64,000 bases of DNA from JAJVID01 sp050247435 (GCA_050247435.1 JBFWUF010000006.1:127898-191897), one strand, 5' to 3'. Shown: positions 48,680 through 61,219, counted from the first letter of the stretch. Numbers and translations are program-made. The notes: generated from the letters alone by a model not told the origin.

Positions 48680-48697
48680 ACTGAACACTCATTCAGT
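48680..48697. promoter_or_regulatory. Operator-like inverted repeat
   Basis: ACTGAACACTCATTCAGT: 6-base arms ACTGAA/TTCAGT around a 6-base centre. The size and spacing suit a TetR-family dimer site. It lies 94 bases before the -35 of the heme/copper cluster promoter. Confidence 0.45.
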
Positions 48698-48715
48698 GAA
48701 AAACAAGATATTGTC

Positions 48716-48752
48716 TGACCGGTCAACTAATTACGCTGACCGAGCGGTCAGC
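48716..48752. promoter_or_regulatory. Pair of TGACC palindromic operators
   Basis: TGACCGGTCA (48716-48725) and GCTGACCGAGCGGTCAGC (48735-48752, perfect 8-base arms, AG centre) share the TGACC half site; their centres are 23 bases apart, about two helical turns. They sit just upstream of the predicted promoter at 48790. No regulator gene lies beside them. Confidence 0.6.
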
Positions 48753-48789
48753 GCCGTCACAAATGCTTGAAAAGGTTGGACAACCTGGC

Positions 48790-48818
48790 TTGACACCATT
48801 GGTTATTAAATTTAGATT
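48790..48818 (+). promoter_or_regulatory. Promoter of the heme/copper cluster
   Basis: TTGACA (48790-48795), a 17-base spacer, then TAGATT (48813-48818): a perfect -35, a fair -10. A start near 48825 would give a leader of about 75 bases before ATG 48899. Confidence 0.6.
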
Positions 48819-48898
48819 TGCGGCTCGGTCGCACAAAAATCGTGGCTGGCGCAATTGAATAAACAATCCACTTCCACCAAGCAGAAGGAGCGAGCTTT

Positions 48899-50572
48899 AT
48901 GCAACCCAGAAGAAGTTTCTCCCTGACCATAGCTTTCACACTCTGTCTCGCCGTTGGTCTGATCTTCATCGGCAGTGGCAGCGCGGACAACACACCTAAA
49001 AAGAGTTCGGCAAAAAATGTCACGTTCAGCAAGGACGTCGCGCCGATCTTCAATAAAAATTGCGCCGAATGCCACCGCCCTGGCGAAGGCGCGCCGTTCT
49101 CGACTCTGAGTTACAAAGACGTTCGCCCCTGGGCGAAATCAATCAAGGAGAAAGTCGCCAACCGGACGATGCCACCGTGGCACGCCGACCCGCACTTCGG
49201 CGAATTCAGCAACAATCGAACTCTGAGTCAGTCGGAGATTGATACGATCCTGGCCTGGGTTGACGGCGGCGCGGCGGAAGGCAATCCGAAGGATTTGCCC
49301 CCGGCGCCGAAATTCGCCGCTGGTTGGAACATCAACTCGCCCGATCTGGTAATCCCGATTCCTGAGGAATACACCTACAAAGCGGGCGCCGATGAGTATC
49401 AATATTTCGACGTTGACACCAATTTCAAGGAAGACAAATACGTTGTGATGGCCGAGGCGCGACCGGGCAATCGCAGGATCGTCCACCACATCATCGCCTT
49501 CATCATCCCGCCTGGCTCGGCGAATATGGCGAAATTGAACACCGAGCAGCGGTTCAAGGCGATGGAAGCGGCGTTGAAGAATTCGCCCTTCTACCGCGAC
49601 GGCTACCTGATGCGCGTCAAACCCGACCAGCCGGTCGTTGACGATGGCTGCGAGCCGGGCAATCGGCGTGGCGGCGGAGGCGGCGATCAGTTCCTGACCG
49701 GTTACGCTCCCGGACACAACGCGGACGTTTGGGAAGCGGGAGTCGGCAAGCGGATTCCGGCTGGTTCAATCATTCGCTTCCAGATTCACTATTCGAACCA
49801 GACGCTCGGCGGCGCCGAGGTCGAGAAAGACCGCTCGTCCGTCGGCCTGGTCTTCGCCAAAGAGCCGCCGAAGAAGCTGATGACGACGAATTCCATCGGC
49901 AACATCTTCTTCAAGATTCCCGCGGGCGCCGACAACCACCGCGTCACCGCATGCCGCACTCTCAGACGCGACACGACGATCTACGCCTTGATGCCACACA
50001 TGCACTTACGCGGCAAGGCGATGGAATACAAAGTCTTCTATCCCGACGGCAAATCGGAAGTCCTGCTGAACGTGCCGAAGTACGACTTCGCGTGGCAGAC
50101 CAATTACACTTTGAAAGAGCCAAAGCGGTTGCCGAAGGGCAGCAAGATCATGGTCACCGCCCACTTCGACAACTCAGGCCGGAACAAGTTCAACCCCGAC
50201 CCGACGAAGGATGTTCGTTACGGCGAGCCGACCTACGACGAGATGATGCTGGGCTTTATTGATTTCGTCACCGAAATGCCGACCGTCGCGCAACTCGATC
50301 CTAAGATTCTGGACAGCTACACCGGCAAGTACGAAGTCCGTCCGGGCATCTTCGCCACGGTTACGCGCCAGGGCAATTCACTCTTCGTGCAGATTCCATT
50401 CCAACAGAAGATGGAGTTCCTGCCGATGTCCGAAACGCAGTTCTTCCTGAAGTACAGCGACACCGACCTGACTTTCGTCAAGAACGACAACGGCGAAGTG
50501 ATCGAGGCCACTCTCGGCCCGATCACCGCCAGGAAGGTTAAGGAGGCGGCTGCCGGCGGAAGCGGGCAGTAG
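48899..50572 (+). CDS. Exported c-heme plus copper type II monooxygenase-like protein, paralogue 1
   Basis: A 557-aa exported protein. Signal peptide at about 1-28. A heme c motif CAECH (Cys55, Cys58, His59) lies within KDVAPIFNKNCAECHRPGEG. The rest resembles the peptidylglycine/dopamine-type copper monooxygenase core: His196-His197 in RIVHHIIAFI, His297 in IRFQIHYSNQ, and His367/His369 in LMPHMHLRGKAMEYK. A C-terminal extra domain (about 465-545, SYTGKYEVRPGIFATVTRQG) resembles DUF3471 and is missing from the paralogues. AAGGAG before ATG. Four related genes follow in tandem. The substrate is unknown; the family name ascorbate-dependent monooxygenase comes from similarity only. Confidence 0.85.
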   Translation: MQPRRSFSLTIAFTLCLAVGLIFIGSGSADNTPKKSSAKNVTFSKDVAPIFNKNCAECHRPGEGAPFSTLSYKDVRPWAKSIKEKVANRTMPPWHADPHFGEFSNNRTLSQSEIDTILAWVDGGAAEGNPKDLPPAPKFAAGWNINSPDLVIPIPEEYTYKAGADEYQYFDVDTNFKEDKYVVMAEARPGNRRIVHHIIAFIIPPGSANMAKLNTEQRFKAMEAALKNSPFYRDGYLMRVKPDQPVVDDGCEPGNRRGGGGGDQFLTGYAPGHNADVWEAGVGKRIPAGSIIRFQIHYSNQTLGGAEVEKDRSSVGLVFAKEPPKKLMTTNSIGNIFFKIPAGADNHRVTACRTLRRDTTIYALMPHMHLRGKAMEYKVFYPDGKSEVLLNVPKYDFAWQTNYTLKEPKRLPKGSKIMVTAHFDNSGRNKFNPDPTKDVRYGEPTYDEMMLGFIDFVTEMPTVAQLDPKILDSYTGKYEVRPGIFATVTRQGNSLFVQIPFQQKMEFLPMSETQFFLKYSDTDLTFVKNDNGEVIEATLGPITARKVKEAAAGGSGQ

Positions 50573-50589
50573 CTGATTGCGGATTGCAG

Positions 50590-50632
50590 AATGCGGATTG
50601 CGGAATCACCTCTCGATTCCCAATCCGCATTT
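50590..50632 (+). terminator. Hairpin from GGATTGC repeat, terminator-like
   Basis: AATGCGGATTG...GGAATC pairs with GATTCC...CAATCCGCATT, followed by TTTAC, 18 bases after the stop of paralogue 1. It is made of the dispersed GGATTGC unit, apparently serving as, or mimicking, a terminator. Confidence 0.55.
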
Positions 50633-50732
50633 TTACTTTGAGAGCTTCATCGAGGTTGTAACGAAATCCAGTGCGACAACCCGGTAAATAACGCTGTATC
50701 AGCGAAAGCAAGGTTTAAGAACAAGGAGGATT

Positions 50733-52169
50733 ATGAACCGATTACGCTTCGTAACCATCTTCGCCATCTGCCTAGTGGCAATCGCGGTCTTCGCGCTTCC
50801 CACAATCAACGCCGACACTAAAAACAGAAGCAAGACCGTCACGTTCGCCAAAGACGTCGCGCCGATCTTTTTCAAGAACTGCGCTGAATGCCACCGCGAG
50901 GGCGAGGCCGCGCCATTCTCCGTGATGAGCTACAAAGACGTTCGCCCGTGGGCGAAGTCAATCAAGGAGAAAGTCGTCAAACGCGAGATGCCGCCGTGGC
51001 ACGCCGACCCGCACGTGCAGGAGTTCAAGAACGACCGCCGGATGACGCAAGCCGAGATTGACACGATCACCGCCTGGGTTGACGGCGGCTCCGTTGAAGG
51101 CGACGTGAAAGATTTGCCGCTCGCGCCGACATTCGCCGACGGTTGGAACATCGGCAAACCGGATGTCGTCATCACGATGCCCGAAGAATACAAGCTGGAA
51201 GCCAACGGGCCTGACGAGATTCAATACTTCGAAGCCGATCCCGGCTTCAAGGAAGACAAGTACGTGATGATGGCCGAAGCGCGTCCCGGCAACCGCCAGA
51301 TCGTCCACCACTTGATTGCGTTCATCCGCCCGCCCGCCAAAGACGGCAAACCCGCGCCCAAGCTGACCGAGGAAGAGATCAAGAAAATGCGCGAGGAGTT
51401 CGAGCGCGACTCGGTCTTTTACCAAGACGGCACGCTGACCAAAGTGAAGATGGACGCGCCGGTTTACGACGACGGCTGCGCGCTGCCAAGCGGCGGATCA
51501 GGCTTCAAACGCGACGGCAGCGGCAGCGATCCGAATCAAAATGCGCTGCTGGTCGGCTTCGCGCCGGGAATGCCGGTGGCGAAATGGGGCCGGGGAATGG
51601 TCAAGAAGATTCCCGCCGGATCGAAGATCATCTTCCAGATGCATTACTCGAAGGCCGCCAACTCCGTTCAGAAAGACCGTTCGATGGTCGGCCTGATCTT
51701 CGCCAAAGGCCCGATGGAGAAACTGGTCACGACGCATCCGGTCTCGAACAACTACTTCAAGATTCCCGCCGGCGCCGGCAATCACCGCGTCACCGCCTGC
51801 TGGAAGACCGATCAGGACATTACCTTGATCAACGCGATGCCGCACATGCACCTGCGCGGCAAGGCGATGGAGTTCAAGGTGGTCTTCCCCAACGGCAAGA
51901 GCGAGACGGTGCTCAACGTACCGAATTACGACTTCGGCTGGCAGACGGTTTATTACTACAAAAAACCGATCACGATTCCGAAAGGATCGAAATTCGTCGT
52001 GACGGCGATCTACGACAACTCGGCGAAGAACAAGTTCAACCCAAATCCGAATGTTGACATTCGCTGGGGCGATCCGACTTACGAGGACATGATGATCGGC
52101 TGGCTGGAATACACCGTTGATCTGAAAAGCGCGACCGCGCACAGCGGCGGCGGTTCTGGTGGGAATTAA
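50733..52169 (+). CDS. c-heme plus copper monooxygenase-like protein, paralogue 2
   Basis: A 478-aa exported protein closely related to the product of 48899 along its length, without the extra C-terminal domain. Signal peptide at 1-24 (FVTIFAICLVAIAVFALPTINA). It has CAECH in FFKNCAECHREGEA, then VHHLIAFIRPPAK, IIFQMHYSKA and MPHMHLRGKAMEFK, so heme and all copper-ligand positions are kept. It carries an insertion rich in Lys/Glu (about 205-235, PKLTEEEIKKMREEFERD) and a Gly/Ser-rich stretch. AAGGAGG 5 bases before ATG. It has its own 160-base upstream gap after the repeat hairpin, so it may also have its own promoter. Confidence 0.87.
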   Translation: MNRLRFVTIFAICLVAIAVFALPTINADTKNRSKTVTFAKDVAPIFFKNCAECHREGEAAPFSVMSYKDVRPWAKSIKEKVVKREMPPWHADPHVQEFKNDRRMTQAEIDTITAWVDGGSVEGDVKDLPLAPTFADGWNIGKPDVVITMPEEYKLEANGPDEIQYFEADPGFKEDKYVMMAEARPGNRQIVHHLIAFIRPPAKDGKPAPKLTEEEIKKMREEFERDSVFYQDGTLTKVKMDAPVYDDGCALPSGGSGFKRDGSGSDPNQNALLVGFAPGMPVAKWGRGMVKKIPAGSKIIFQMHYSKAANSVQKDRSMVGLIFAKGPMEKLVTTHPVSNNYFKIPAGAGNHRVTACWKTDQDITLINAMPHMHLRGKAMEFKVVFPNGKSETVLNVPNYDFGWQTVYYYKKPITIPKGSKFVVTAIYDNSAKNKFNPNPNVDIRWGDPTYEDMMIGWLEYTVDLKSATAHSGGGSGGN

Positions 52170-52218
52170 AGGCCGTCATTTGATTATGCGGGTAGGGATC
52201 CTACCCGCTTTTTCATTC

Positions 52219-52462
52219 AGAGCGTGTTTTGAAATTGCTTTTTTCGCTAGCCCAGCCGTTCACGGCTGGGGAAAGCGGCGAAAGTTTGTTTAGCCCGGTT
52301 CACCGGGCTTGCCGTGAGGCTTTAGCTACAAACGACACGCGGCTAAAGCCAATCGAAAGGACGGTAAACCGACCTTGTTATTCTTCAATGCTTGCTCTCC
52401 CAGCCGTGAACGGCTGGGCTAAGGAAAAACAAGCGACTGAAGCGAATTTCAAAACACGCTCT
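52219..52462. mobile_element. 244-bp MITE-like element with 18-bp terminal inverted repeats
   Basis: Termini AGAGCGTGTTTTGAAATT (52219-52236) and its exact reverse complement (52445-52462). Inside are two copies of the palindrome CCCAGCCGTTCACGGCTGGG (about 52250 and 52400, the second slightly changed) and a hairpin AGCCCGGTTCACCGGGCT. There is no coding capacity. No convincing target-site duplication was seen. It lies between paralogues 2 and 3. Confidence 0.7.
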
Positions 52463-52589
52463 CAGAGATTCGGTAAACCTGATATAGGACAGGCGCCGCT
52501 GAAACCAACAGGCGCCGCCTGCCGTCATTACAGATGAATTCCGAGTTCCGACTATAAAAACCTGCTACGAGCAAAAGGTGATGAGACCA

Positions 52590-53864
52590 ATGAGAAAAAC
52601 GATCATGATTTTGGCGGTTGCTGTCTTCCTGGCGACGATCTGCCTGCTCGCACTGCCGTCGACGAACGCCAACGGCAACAATAAATCCGGCGCGAAGAAC
52701 ATCACGTTCACCAAAGACGTCGCGCCGATTTTTTTCAAGCAGTGCGCCGAATGCCACCGCGAAGGCGAGGTCGCGCCGTTTTCGGTGATGAGTTACAAGG
52801 ACGTTCGCCCGTGGGCGAAATCCATTCGCGAAAAGGTGGTGAGCAAAGAGATGCCCCCCTGGCACGCCGACCCGAATCACGGCCAATGGCTTAACGACCG
52901 TCGGTTGACGCAACAGCAGATTGACACGATCACCGCTTGGGTTGACGGCGGGGCGAAAGAAGGTGATCCGAAAGCCATGCCTCCGGCGCCGAAATTCATT
53001 GACGGCTGGGCCATAGGCAAACCCGACGAGATTTTCTCGATTCCCGAACAAGCGGTTCCCGCCGACGGCGTGATCAAATATCTATACTTCGACGTTCCGA
53101 CCAATTTCAAAGAAGATCGTTGGATCGAGGCCGCCGAGATTCGCAGCACGGGCCGCGCCGCCGTCCATCACGTGATCGTTTTCATCTCCAATTCCAACAG
53201 CCCGGCGGGCGCGGGCGGCAACCTCCTCGCCGGTTTCGCCCCCGGAGAACAGCCGACCCGGTTCAGACCCGGAATGGCCAAGAAGGTTCCGGCTGGCGCG
53301 AAGTTGCGTTTCCAGATGCATTACACGCCGAACGGCACAGCGACCAAAGACGTCACCACCATCGGCGTGATCTATGCCAAAGAGACGCCGAAACATCACG
53401 TGCTGACTCGTCCCGTGCTCAACACCGGCTTCGTGATCCCGGCGGGCGCGCCGAACCACGAAGTCAAATCGTTCCACACGTTCAGAGAAGACACGCGGAT
53501 CGTCAGCTTCATGCCGCACATGCACCTGCGCGGCAAAGATTTCGAGATCAAGGCGCACTATCCCGACGGCACATCGAAGATTCTGTTGAACGTGCCGAAG
53601 TACGATTTCAACTGGCAGACTTATTACGTGCCGAAGGAATCAGTTGCGATTCCGAAAGGCACGAAGATCGAATGCACCGCGCATTTCGACAATTCAACCA
53701 ACAACAAATTCAACCCCGACCCGACGAAAGATGTGCGTTGGGGCGACCAGACCTGGGAAGAGATGATGATCGGCTGGCTGAGCTATTACAACGACAACAC
53801 CCCTGGCCCGAAACCGGCTGAAAAACCGGCAGCCTCGACTTCAAGCAGCGGCGGACAGAAATAG
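52590..53864 (+). CDS. c-heme plus copper monooxygenase-like protein, paralogue 3
   Basis: A 424-aa exported protein. The start at ATG 52590 leaves AAGG 11 bases upstream; ATG 52581 and GTG 52578 are in frame but too close to it. Signal peptide MILAVAVFLATICLLALPST. It has the heme motif CAECH in FFKQCAECHREGEV. Copper-site motifs: VHHVIVFISN, LRFQMHYTPNG and MPHMHLRGKDFEIK, complete. It is the shortest full paralogue, with neither the DUF3471-like domain nor the Lys/Glu insertion, so it probably shows the minimal fold. The C-terminus is a Ser/Ala/Pro tail. A 33-aa membrane peptide gene follows 144 bases later. Confidence 0.87.
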   Translation: MRKTIMILAVAVFLATICLLALPSTNANGNNKSGAKNITFTKDVAPIFFKQCAECHREGEVAPFSVMSYKDVRPWAKSIREKVVSKEMPPWHADPNHGQWLNDRRLTQQQIDTITAWVDGGAKEGDPKAMPPAPKFIDGWAIGKPDEIFSIPEQAVPADGVIKYLYFDVPTNFKEDRWIEAAEIRSTGRAAVHHVIVFISNSNSPAGAGGNLLAGFAPGEQPTRFRPGMAKKVPAGAKLRFQMHYTPNGTATKDVTTIGVIYAKETPKHHVLTRPVLNTGFVIPAGAPNHEVKSFHTFREDTRIVSFMPHMHLRGKDFEIKAHYPDGTSKILLNVPKYDFNWQTYYVPKESVAIPKGTKIECTAHFDNSTNNKFNPDPTKDVRWGDQTWEEMMIGWLSYYNDNTPGPKPAEKPAASTSSSGGQK

Positions 53865-54008
53865 TTCGTAAGCGCCATTGCGCCGAATCACAGGCCACGG
53901 GTCAAGGCGGACGGCGGCTGATTCACACGGATCGAATCCGTGAAGACCGGTTGCGTCGGTTTCGATCCGTGGCCTAATCTGTCTCCGAAATCGAATCGGA
54001 GGGAAGCT

Positions 54009-54110
54009 ATGAGAAATAAAAAGTTCGTCACCGTAGTCATCTGGGCTGTCGTCTTTTTGGTCGTCGTTGGCCTGGCGCTGCCCGCTGTCACTTCGTTCTT
54101 CGGCTTTTAA
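54009..54110 (+). CDS. 33-aa single-pass membrane peptide
   Basis: MRNKKFVTVVIWAVVFLVVV, then GLALPAVTSFFGF: a basic start (RNKK), one long hydrophobic helix and an aromatic end. GGAGGGAAGCT directly precedes the ATG, as good a ribosome-binding site as any in the region. The stop is 4 bases before the start of paralogue 4, which has no ribosome-binding site of its own, so translation of the two is probably coupled. It could be a membrane subunit of the cytochrome complex or simply a coupling leader. Confidence 0.6.
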   Translation: MRNKKFVTVVIWAVVFLVVVGLALPAVTSFFGF

Positions 54111-54114
54111 CAAC

Positions 54115-55398
54115 ATGCAAAGCGTTATGCCCAATCAGTCGCATCATCCCCGAACTGTAATCGCCGTTTTGATTGCGGCCTTCTTGTTCGCGCTGGCGCT
54201 GCCGCGTACGGGCAGCACACACGAGCCAATCACCACGAAGGTGATGTTCAACAAAGAGGTCATTCGCATCCTCGAACGCAACTGCCTGGCCTGCCACGCT
54301 CCGGGCAAGATCAAATCCGACATTTCGTTGACGACTTACGAAGAGGCCCGGCCCTGGGCGAAGGCGATCAAGGAGGAGGTTCTGGAAAAACGGATGATGC
54401 CGTTTCAGGCCGTTAAAGGTTACGGCAGCTTCGTTCACGATTACACCCTGCCGCAGCGTGATGTCGAGTTGCTGGTTTCGTGGATCGAAGGCGGCGCGCC
54501 GCGCGGCGACACGAAGGATTATCCGAAGGATGAAATCGAAAAGCTGATCGTGGGCAAACAGTGGCCGCTCGGAAAACCCGATCTGATTCTGCAACCCGAC
54601 AAAGAGATCAAGATCGCGGCTGAAGGCGATGACGAGACTCGCTGCCTCTTTCTTCCGACAAACCAGAAAGAAGACCGATGGATCAGCGCTGTTGATTTTC
54701 AACCCGGCGCCGGCGCCGTGGTTCACAGCGCGAATATGTTCGTAGTACCCCCTTCAGGCGGAAGAACTCCCGCTAAATCCGGCGCTACAAACAACTGCCC
54801 GCCAAATGCAGAACGCATCGGTCAGTGGGCGCCAGGGCAATCGGCCACGCGCCTGCCGGACGGCGCCGCGATCAAGCTCCCGGCCAATTCGCGCGTTGTG
54901 ATGCAAGTTCGATACCGCAAAAACGGCGAAGCGGCGACAGACCGCAGCAGCATCGGCCTCTATTTCGCGAAAGGCCCGGCCAGCAAGCTCGCCCGCAACA
55001 TCACGATCAACGCGCCCGCGACCATCATTCCGCCGAACGCTGAAGGCCATCGAGTCAAAGCTTCATACAAGATCACCGAGCCGACCGACGTGGTGGCGAT
55101 TCGCCCGCTGCTCTTCCCTTTCGCGAAATCAATCGAAGCTGTCGCGCACCGGCCTGACGGCTCGGTCGAGGTTCTGATCTGGGCGAAAGATTACCGGTTC
55201 GACTGGCAACCGGCTTACTTCTTCAATAAGCCAGTCGCGTTGCCGAAAGGCGCGCGCATCGAGATAACGGCTTATATGGATAATTCGGAAGACAACCGGA
55301 ACAATCCGAATGATCCGCCCGCGCAAACGCGATTCACCGACGCGTTGTGTGAGCTTTCATTGACCGCAGCCGCGCCGATGAGACAAGCGCGGCGGTGA
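54115..55398 (+). CDS. c-heme protein with degenerate copper sites, paralogue 4
   Basis: A 427-aa exported protein. The heme motif is intact as CLACH in LERNCLACHAPGK. The copper-binding positions of paralogues 1-3 are changed: VHHxx is VVHSANMF, the QMHY His is Arg in QVRYRKN, and MPHMHLRG is RPLLFPFAKS. It therefore probably keeps electron transfer but not copper catalysis. The middle contains VVPPSGGRTPAKSGATNN (from about 54743), a repeat-derived insertion. ATG 54115 has no ribosome-binding site and lies 4 bases behind the 33-aa gene; ATG 54127 is an alternative. It is likely a structural or electron-transfer partner of the active paralogues. Confidence 0.83.
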   Translation: MQSVMPNQSHHPRTVIAVLIAAFLFALALPRTGSTHEPITTKVMFNKEVIRILERNCLACHAPGKIKSDISLTTYEEARPWAKAIKEEVLEKRMMPFQAVKGYGSFVHDYTLPQRDVELLVSWIEGGAPRGDTKDYPKDEIEKLIVGKQWPLGKPDLILQPDKEIKIAAEGDDETRCLFLPTNQKEDRWISAVDFQPGAGAVVHSANMFVVPPSGGRTPAKSGATNNCPPNAERIGQWAPGQSATRLPDGAAIKLPANSRVVMQVRYRKNGEAATDRSSIGLYFAKGPASKLARNITINAPATIIPPNAEGHRVKASYKITEPTDVVAIRPLLFPFAKSIEAVAHRPDGSVEVLIWAKDYRFDWQPAYFFNKPVALPKGARIEITAYMDNSEDNRNNPNDPPAQTRFTDALCELSLTAAAPMRQARR

Positions 55399-55733
55399 TT
55401 GCGCCGCATTATTTTAATTTGCCGGGCGATTTGCCAATCAAATTGTTGGCAAATTGCCAGCTTCTAACGGCGTGCGTTTTCGGGAGTGAGATGCTATATT
55501 CCGCGTCGAATTGGCTAGACCAATTGCGAACTCAATGTCTCTCACTCATCCATCTAAAATGAAGTCTGAAGGCGCCACCCACAACGACAATCTGTTCGTA
55601 ATGGCGAATCCAACATGAAGTGGGCGTGATGTGGGGGTAGAATACTCGCAGCGAGAAGAGGCCAGACCCTGGCTGCCCCAACAGGCTGTGATGCGCACAG
55701 CCGCAGAAAAATAAAACGGAGTTTGTTAAAACA
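55399..55733. other. Intergenic gap before korA
   Basis: No gene is supported. Contains ATTTGCCAA (55429-55437) and its reverse complement (55446-55454), a short hairpin after paralogue 4 without a T-run. The promoter of korA should lie in the right half; no clear -35/-10 pair was found. Confidence 0.45.
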
Positions 55734-57590
<1,857 letters not shown>

Positions 57591-57602
57591 AGGTAAATTC
57601 AA

Positions 57603-58639
<1,037 letters not shown>

Positions 58640-58640
<1 letters not shown>

Positions 58641-58670
58641 TTGCGGATTGCGGATTGCGGATTGCGGATT
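58640..58670. repeat. GGATTGC array after korB
   Basis: Four tandem ATTGCGG units starting at the korB stop codon. An inverted array of the same unit lies at 58811-58844, so the two could base-pair across the 140 bases between korB and the nuoI-like gene. Confidence 0.85.
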
Positions 58671-58810
58671 TGAAACGGTGGGCAGTTTCCAGCTTACGGT
58701 TAAATTCGCAATCGCAAGCCCGCGAGACGCAATTCTTTAAATTGCAGTTGAATAAACGCGGAGTTGCTCTTTGCCAAATCTGTCCAGGCGAATTTAGAAC
58801 TTAGCCTTGG

Positions 58811-58844
58811 CCAATCCGCAATCCGCAATCCGCAATCCGCAATC
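58811..58844. repeat. Inverted GGATTGC array in the nuoI-like leader
   Basis: Four CAATCCG units end 5 bases before ATG 58849, exactly where a ribosome-binding site is expected; none is visible. The array is the reverse complement of that at 58640-58670. Confidence 0.85.
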
Positions 58845-58848
58845 AACT

Positions 58849-59409
58849 ATGTCCCTACTTTCAAACATCATTAACGCAGCGAAAGAAGTAGTCGAAGTGG
58901 CGCGCACCACCGCGCAGGGAATGAGCGTCACGTTGAGCCACATTCCGACGAAGAAAGACACCGTTCAGTATCCTGATGAACCCGTGCAGATTTATCGCCG
59001 GTTCCGTGGCGAGCACTTTCTGGACGTGAACGAAGACGGCAAGGAGAAATGCGTTTCGTGTTTCCTATGCGCCGCCGCCTGTCCCGCCGACGCCATTTAC
59101 ATCGAAGGCGCCGAGGACGCGCGCCCTTATGACGAGCGTATTGGCCAGGATCATCGTTACGCCAAGGTCTACCAGATTGATTATGGCCGCTGCATCCTGT
59201 GCGGCTTCTGCGTGGACGCTTGCCCGACCGACGCCATCAACCACGGACACAATTTCGAATGGGCCGTCTACACTCCGGGCGAGATGGTCAAAGACAAAGA
59301 GTATCTGCTGGCCAACAAATGGCGCGAGCCTGACGTCGAGCCGAACGAGAAGCAGAAAGCGCTGGCCGCGAAGCAGAAGCTGGGCAAGTTCAACATGATT
59401 TTGAAATAG
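58849..59409 (+). CDS. nuoI: NuoI-like 2[4Fe-4S] ferredoxin protein
   Basis: A 186-aa protein of the complex I subunit I family. The two cluster motifs are CVSCFLCAAACP and CILCGFCVDACP, at about residues 66-77 and 120-131, with YRRFRGEHFL before and the typical DAIYIEG between. The N-terminal amphipathic helix (NIINAAKEVVEVARTTAQGM) is usual for NuoI. No other nuo gene is present; its place after korAB suggests that it may serve as ferredoxin for KorAB or link it to complex I. ATG 58849 was chosen because the longer frame translates the GGATTGC repeat. Confidence 0.85.
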   Translation: MSLLSNIINAAKEVVEVARTTAQGMSVTLSHIPTKKDTVQYPDEPVQIYRRFRGEHFLDVNEDGKEKCVSCFLCAAACPADAIYIEGAEDARPYDERIGQDHRYAKVYQIDYGRCILCGFCVDACPTDAINHGHNFEWAVYTPGEMVKDKEYLLANKWREPDVEPNEKQKALAAKQKLGKFNMILK

Positions 59410-59425
59410 AGCCGCAGAGCGCCCA

Positions 59426-59519
59426 GAGAACACGGAACAAACTGAAATAACGGAACCGAACGGAAATGATCGAAAGAAACTCCCGTTTGTTCCGTTATTT
59501 CAGTTTGTTCCGTGTTCTC
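59426..59519. repeat. Hairpin, ACGGAACAAACTGAAATAAC family
   Basis: GAGAACACGGAACAAACTGA at 59426-59445, and beyond, pairs with its reverse complement ending at 59519, with about 30 bases per arm and a loop of about 25. Located between the NuoI-like gene and the dehydrogenase gene. Same family as 12979 and 33079. Confidence 0.85.
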
Positions 59520-59539
59520 ATCTTCATCGTCGCTGATCA

Positions 59540-60601
<1,062 letters not shown>

Positions 60602-60697
60602 AAAATCAAACGAAGCGCAGGCTTCGATTTCCCAATCCGGCATCTCTCTGCTACTTTCCCAAAGACGCAGGATCAGCAACACAAGGAGGAATCACCT

Positions 60698-61219
60698 ATG
60701 AAAAAACGAATGGCTTTGAATCTGCTGCTTCTTCTCGCAGCCAGCGTATTTTTGTTCGCCGCCTGTTCCCGGAATACGAGAACAGCCAGTACCGACCCCA
60801 ACGCTCCCGCCTCGGCTACTGCGACATCGTCGCCACTGGCGGCCAGTCAGCCACAAACCCAACCACAAACCCAATCGGCGCCCCAGACGCCCGCTTCATC
60901 ACAGGCCACCAAAACCGGCTGGTGGGTTCGCATCAACCCTGGCGCGACGACGGCTCAAATGATCACCTTTCAAGTCGGCACGAGTAAATTTCAACGCGAA
61001 GAATGGCGCGTCTGGAACACAGGAGAACCGGCGGAGTTCGATGTGCCTGAAAAATATTTGCAGGCGCCTCGGCTTTACCTGCGCGGCAACGTTTCGCCGA
61101 TTGGCAAGCTTGCGACGCTTTGCCTGATGTACAAAGGCCGCGGCGTCGAGCACATGAGCTTCGACGATGACGACTCCGAAACGAAGAGCCAGACCCAGAT
61201 AGACATCAGATGCCGTTAG
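60698..61219 (+). CDS. Lipoprotein of unknown function
   Basis: A 173-aa protein with a clear lipobox (VFLFAAC, Cys at about residue 22) after a hydrophobic signal peptide, so the mature protein is lipid-anchored. A Thr/Gln/Pro-rich linker (about 25-65) leads to a small beta-rich domain (GWWVRINPGATTAQMITFQV; YLQAPRLYLRGNVSPIGKLA). AAGGAGG lies about 8 bases before the ATG. The stop overlaps the next gene by 10 bases. I do not recognise the domain. Confidence 0.78.
   Translation: MKKRMALNLLLLLAASVFLFAACSRNTRTASTDPNAPASATATSSPLAASQPQTQPQTQSAPQTPASSQATKTGWWVRINPGATTAQMITFQVGTSKFQREEWRVWNTGEPAEFDVPEKYLQAPRLYLRGNVSPIGKLATLCLMYKGRGVEHMSFDDDDSETKSQTQIDIRCR

Noticed and set aside
52219..52462. Target-site duplication around the 244-bp element
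   Set aside because: Flanking bases near each end do not give a convincing direct repeat.
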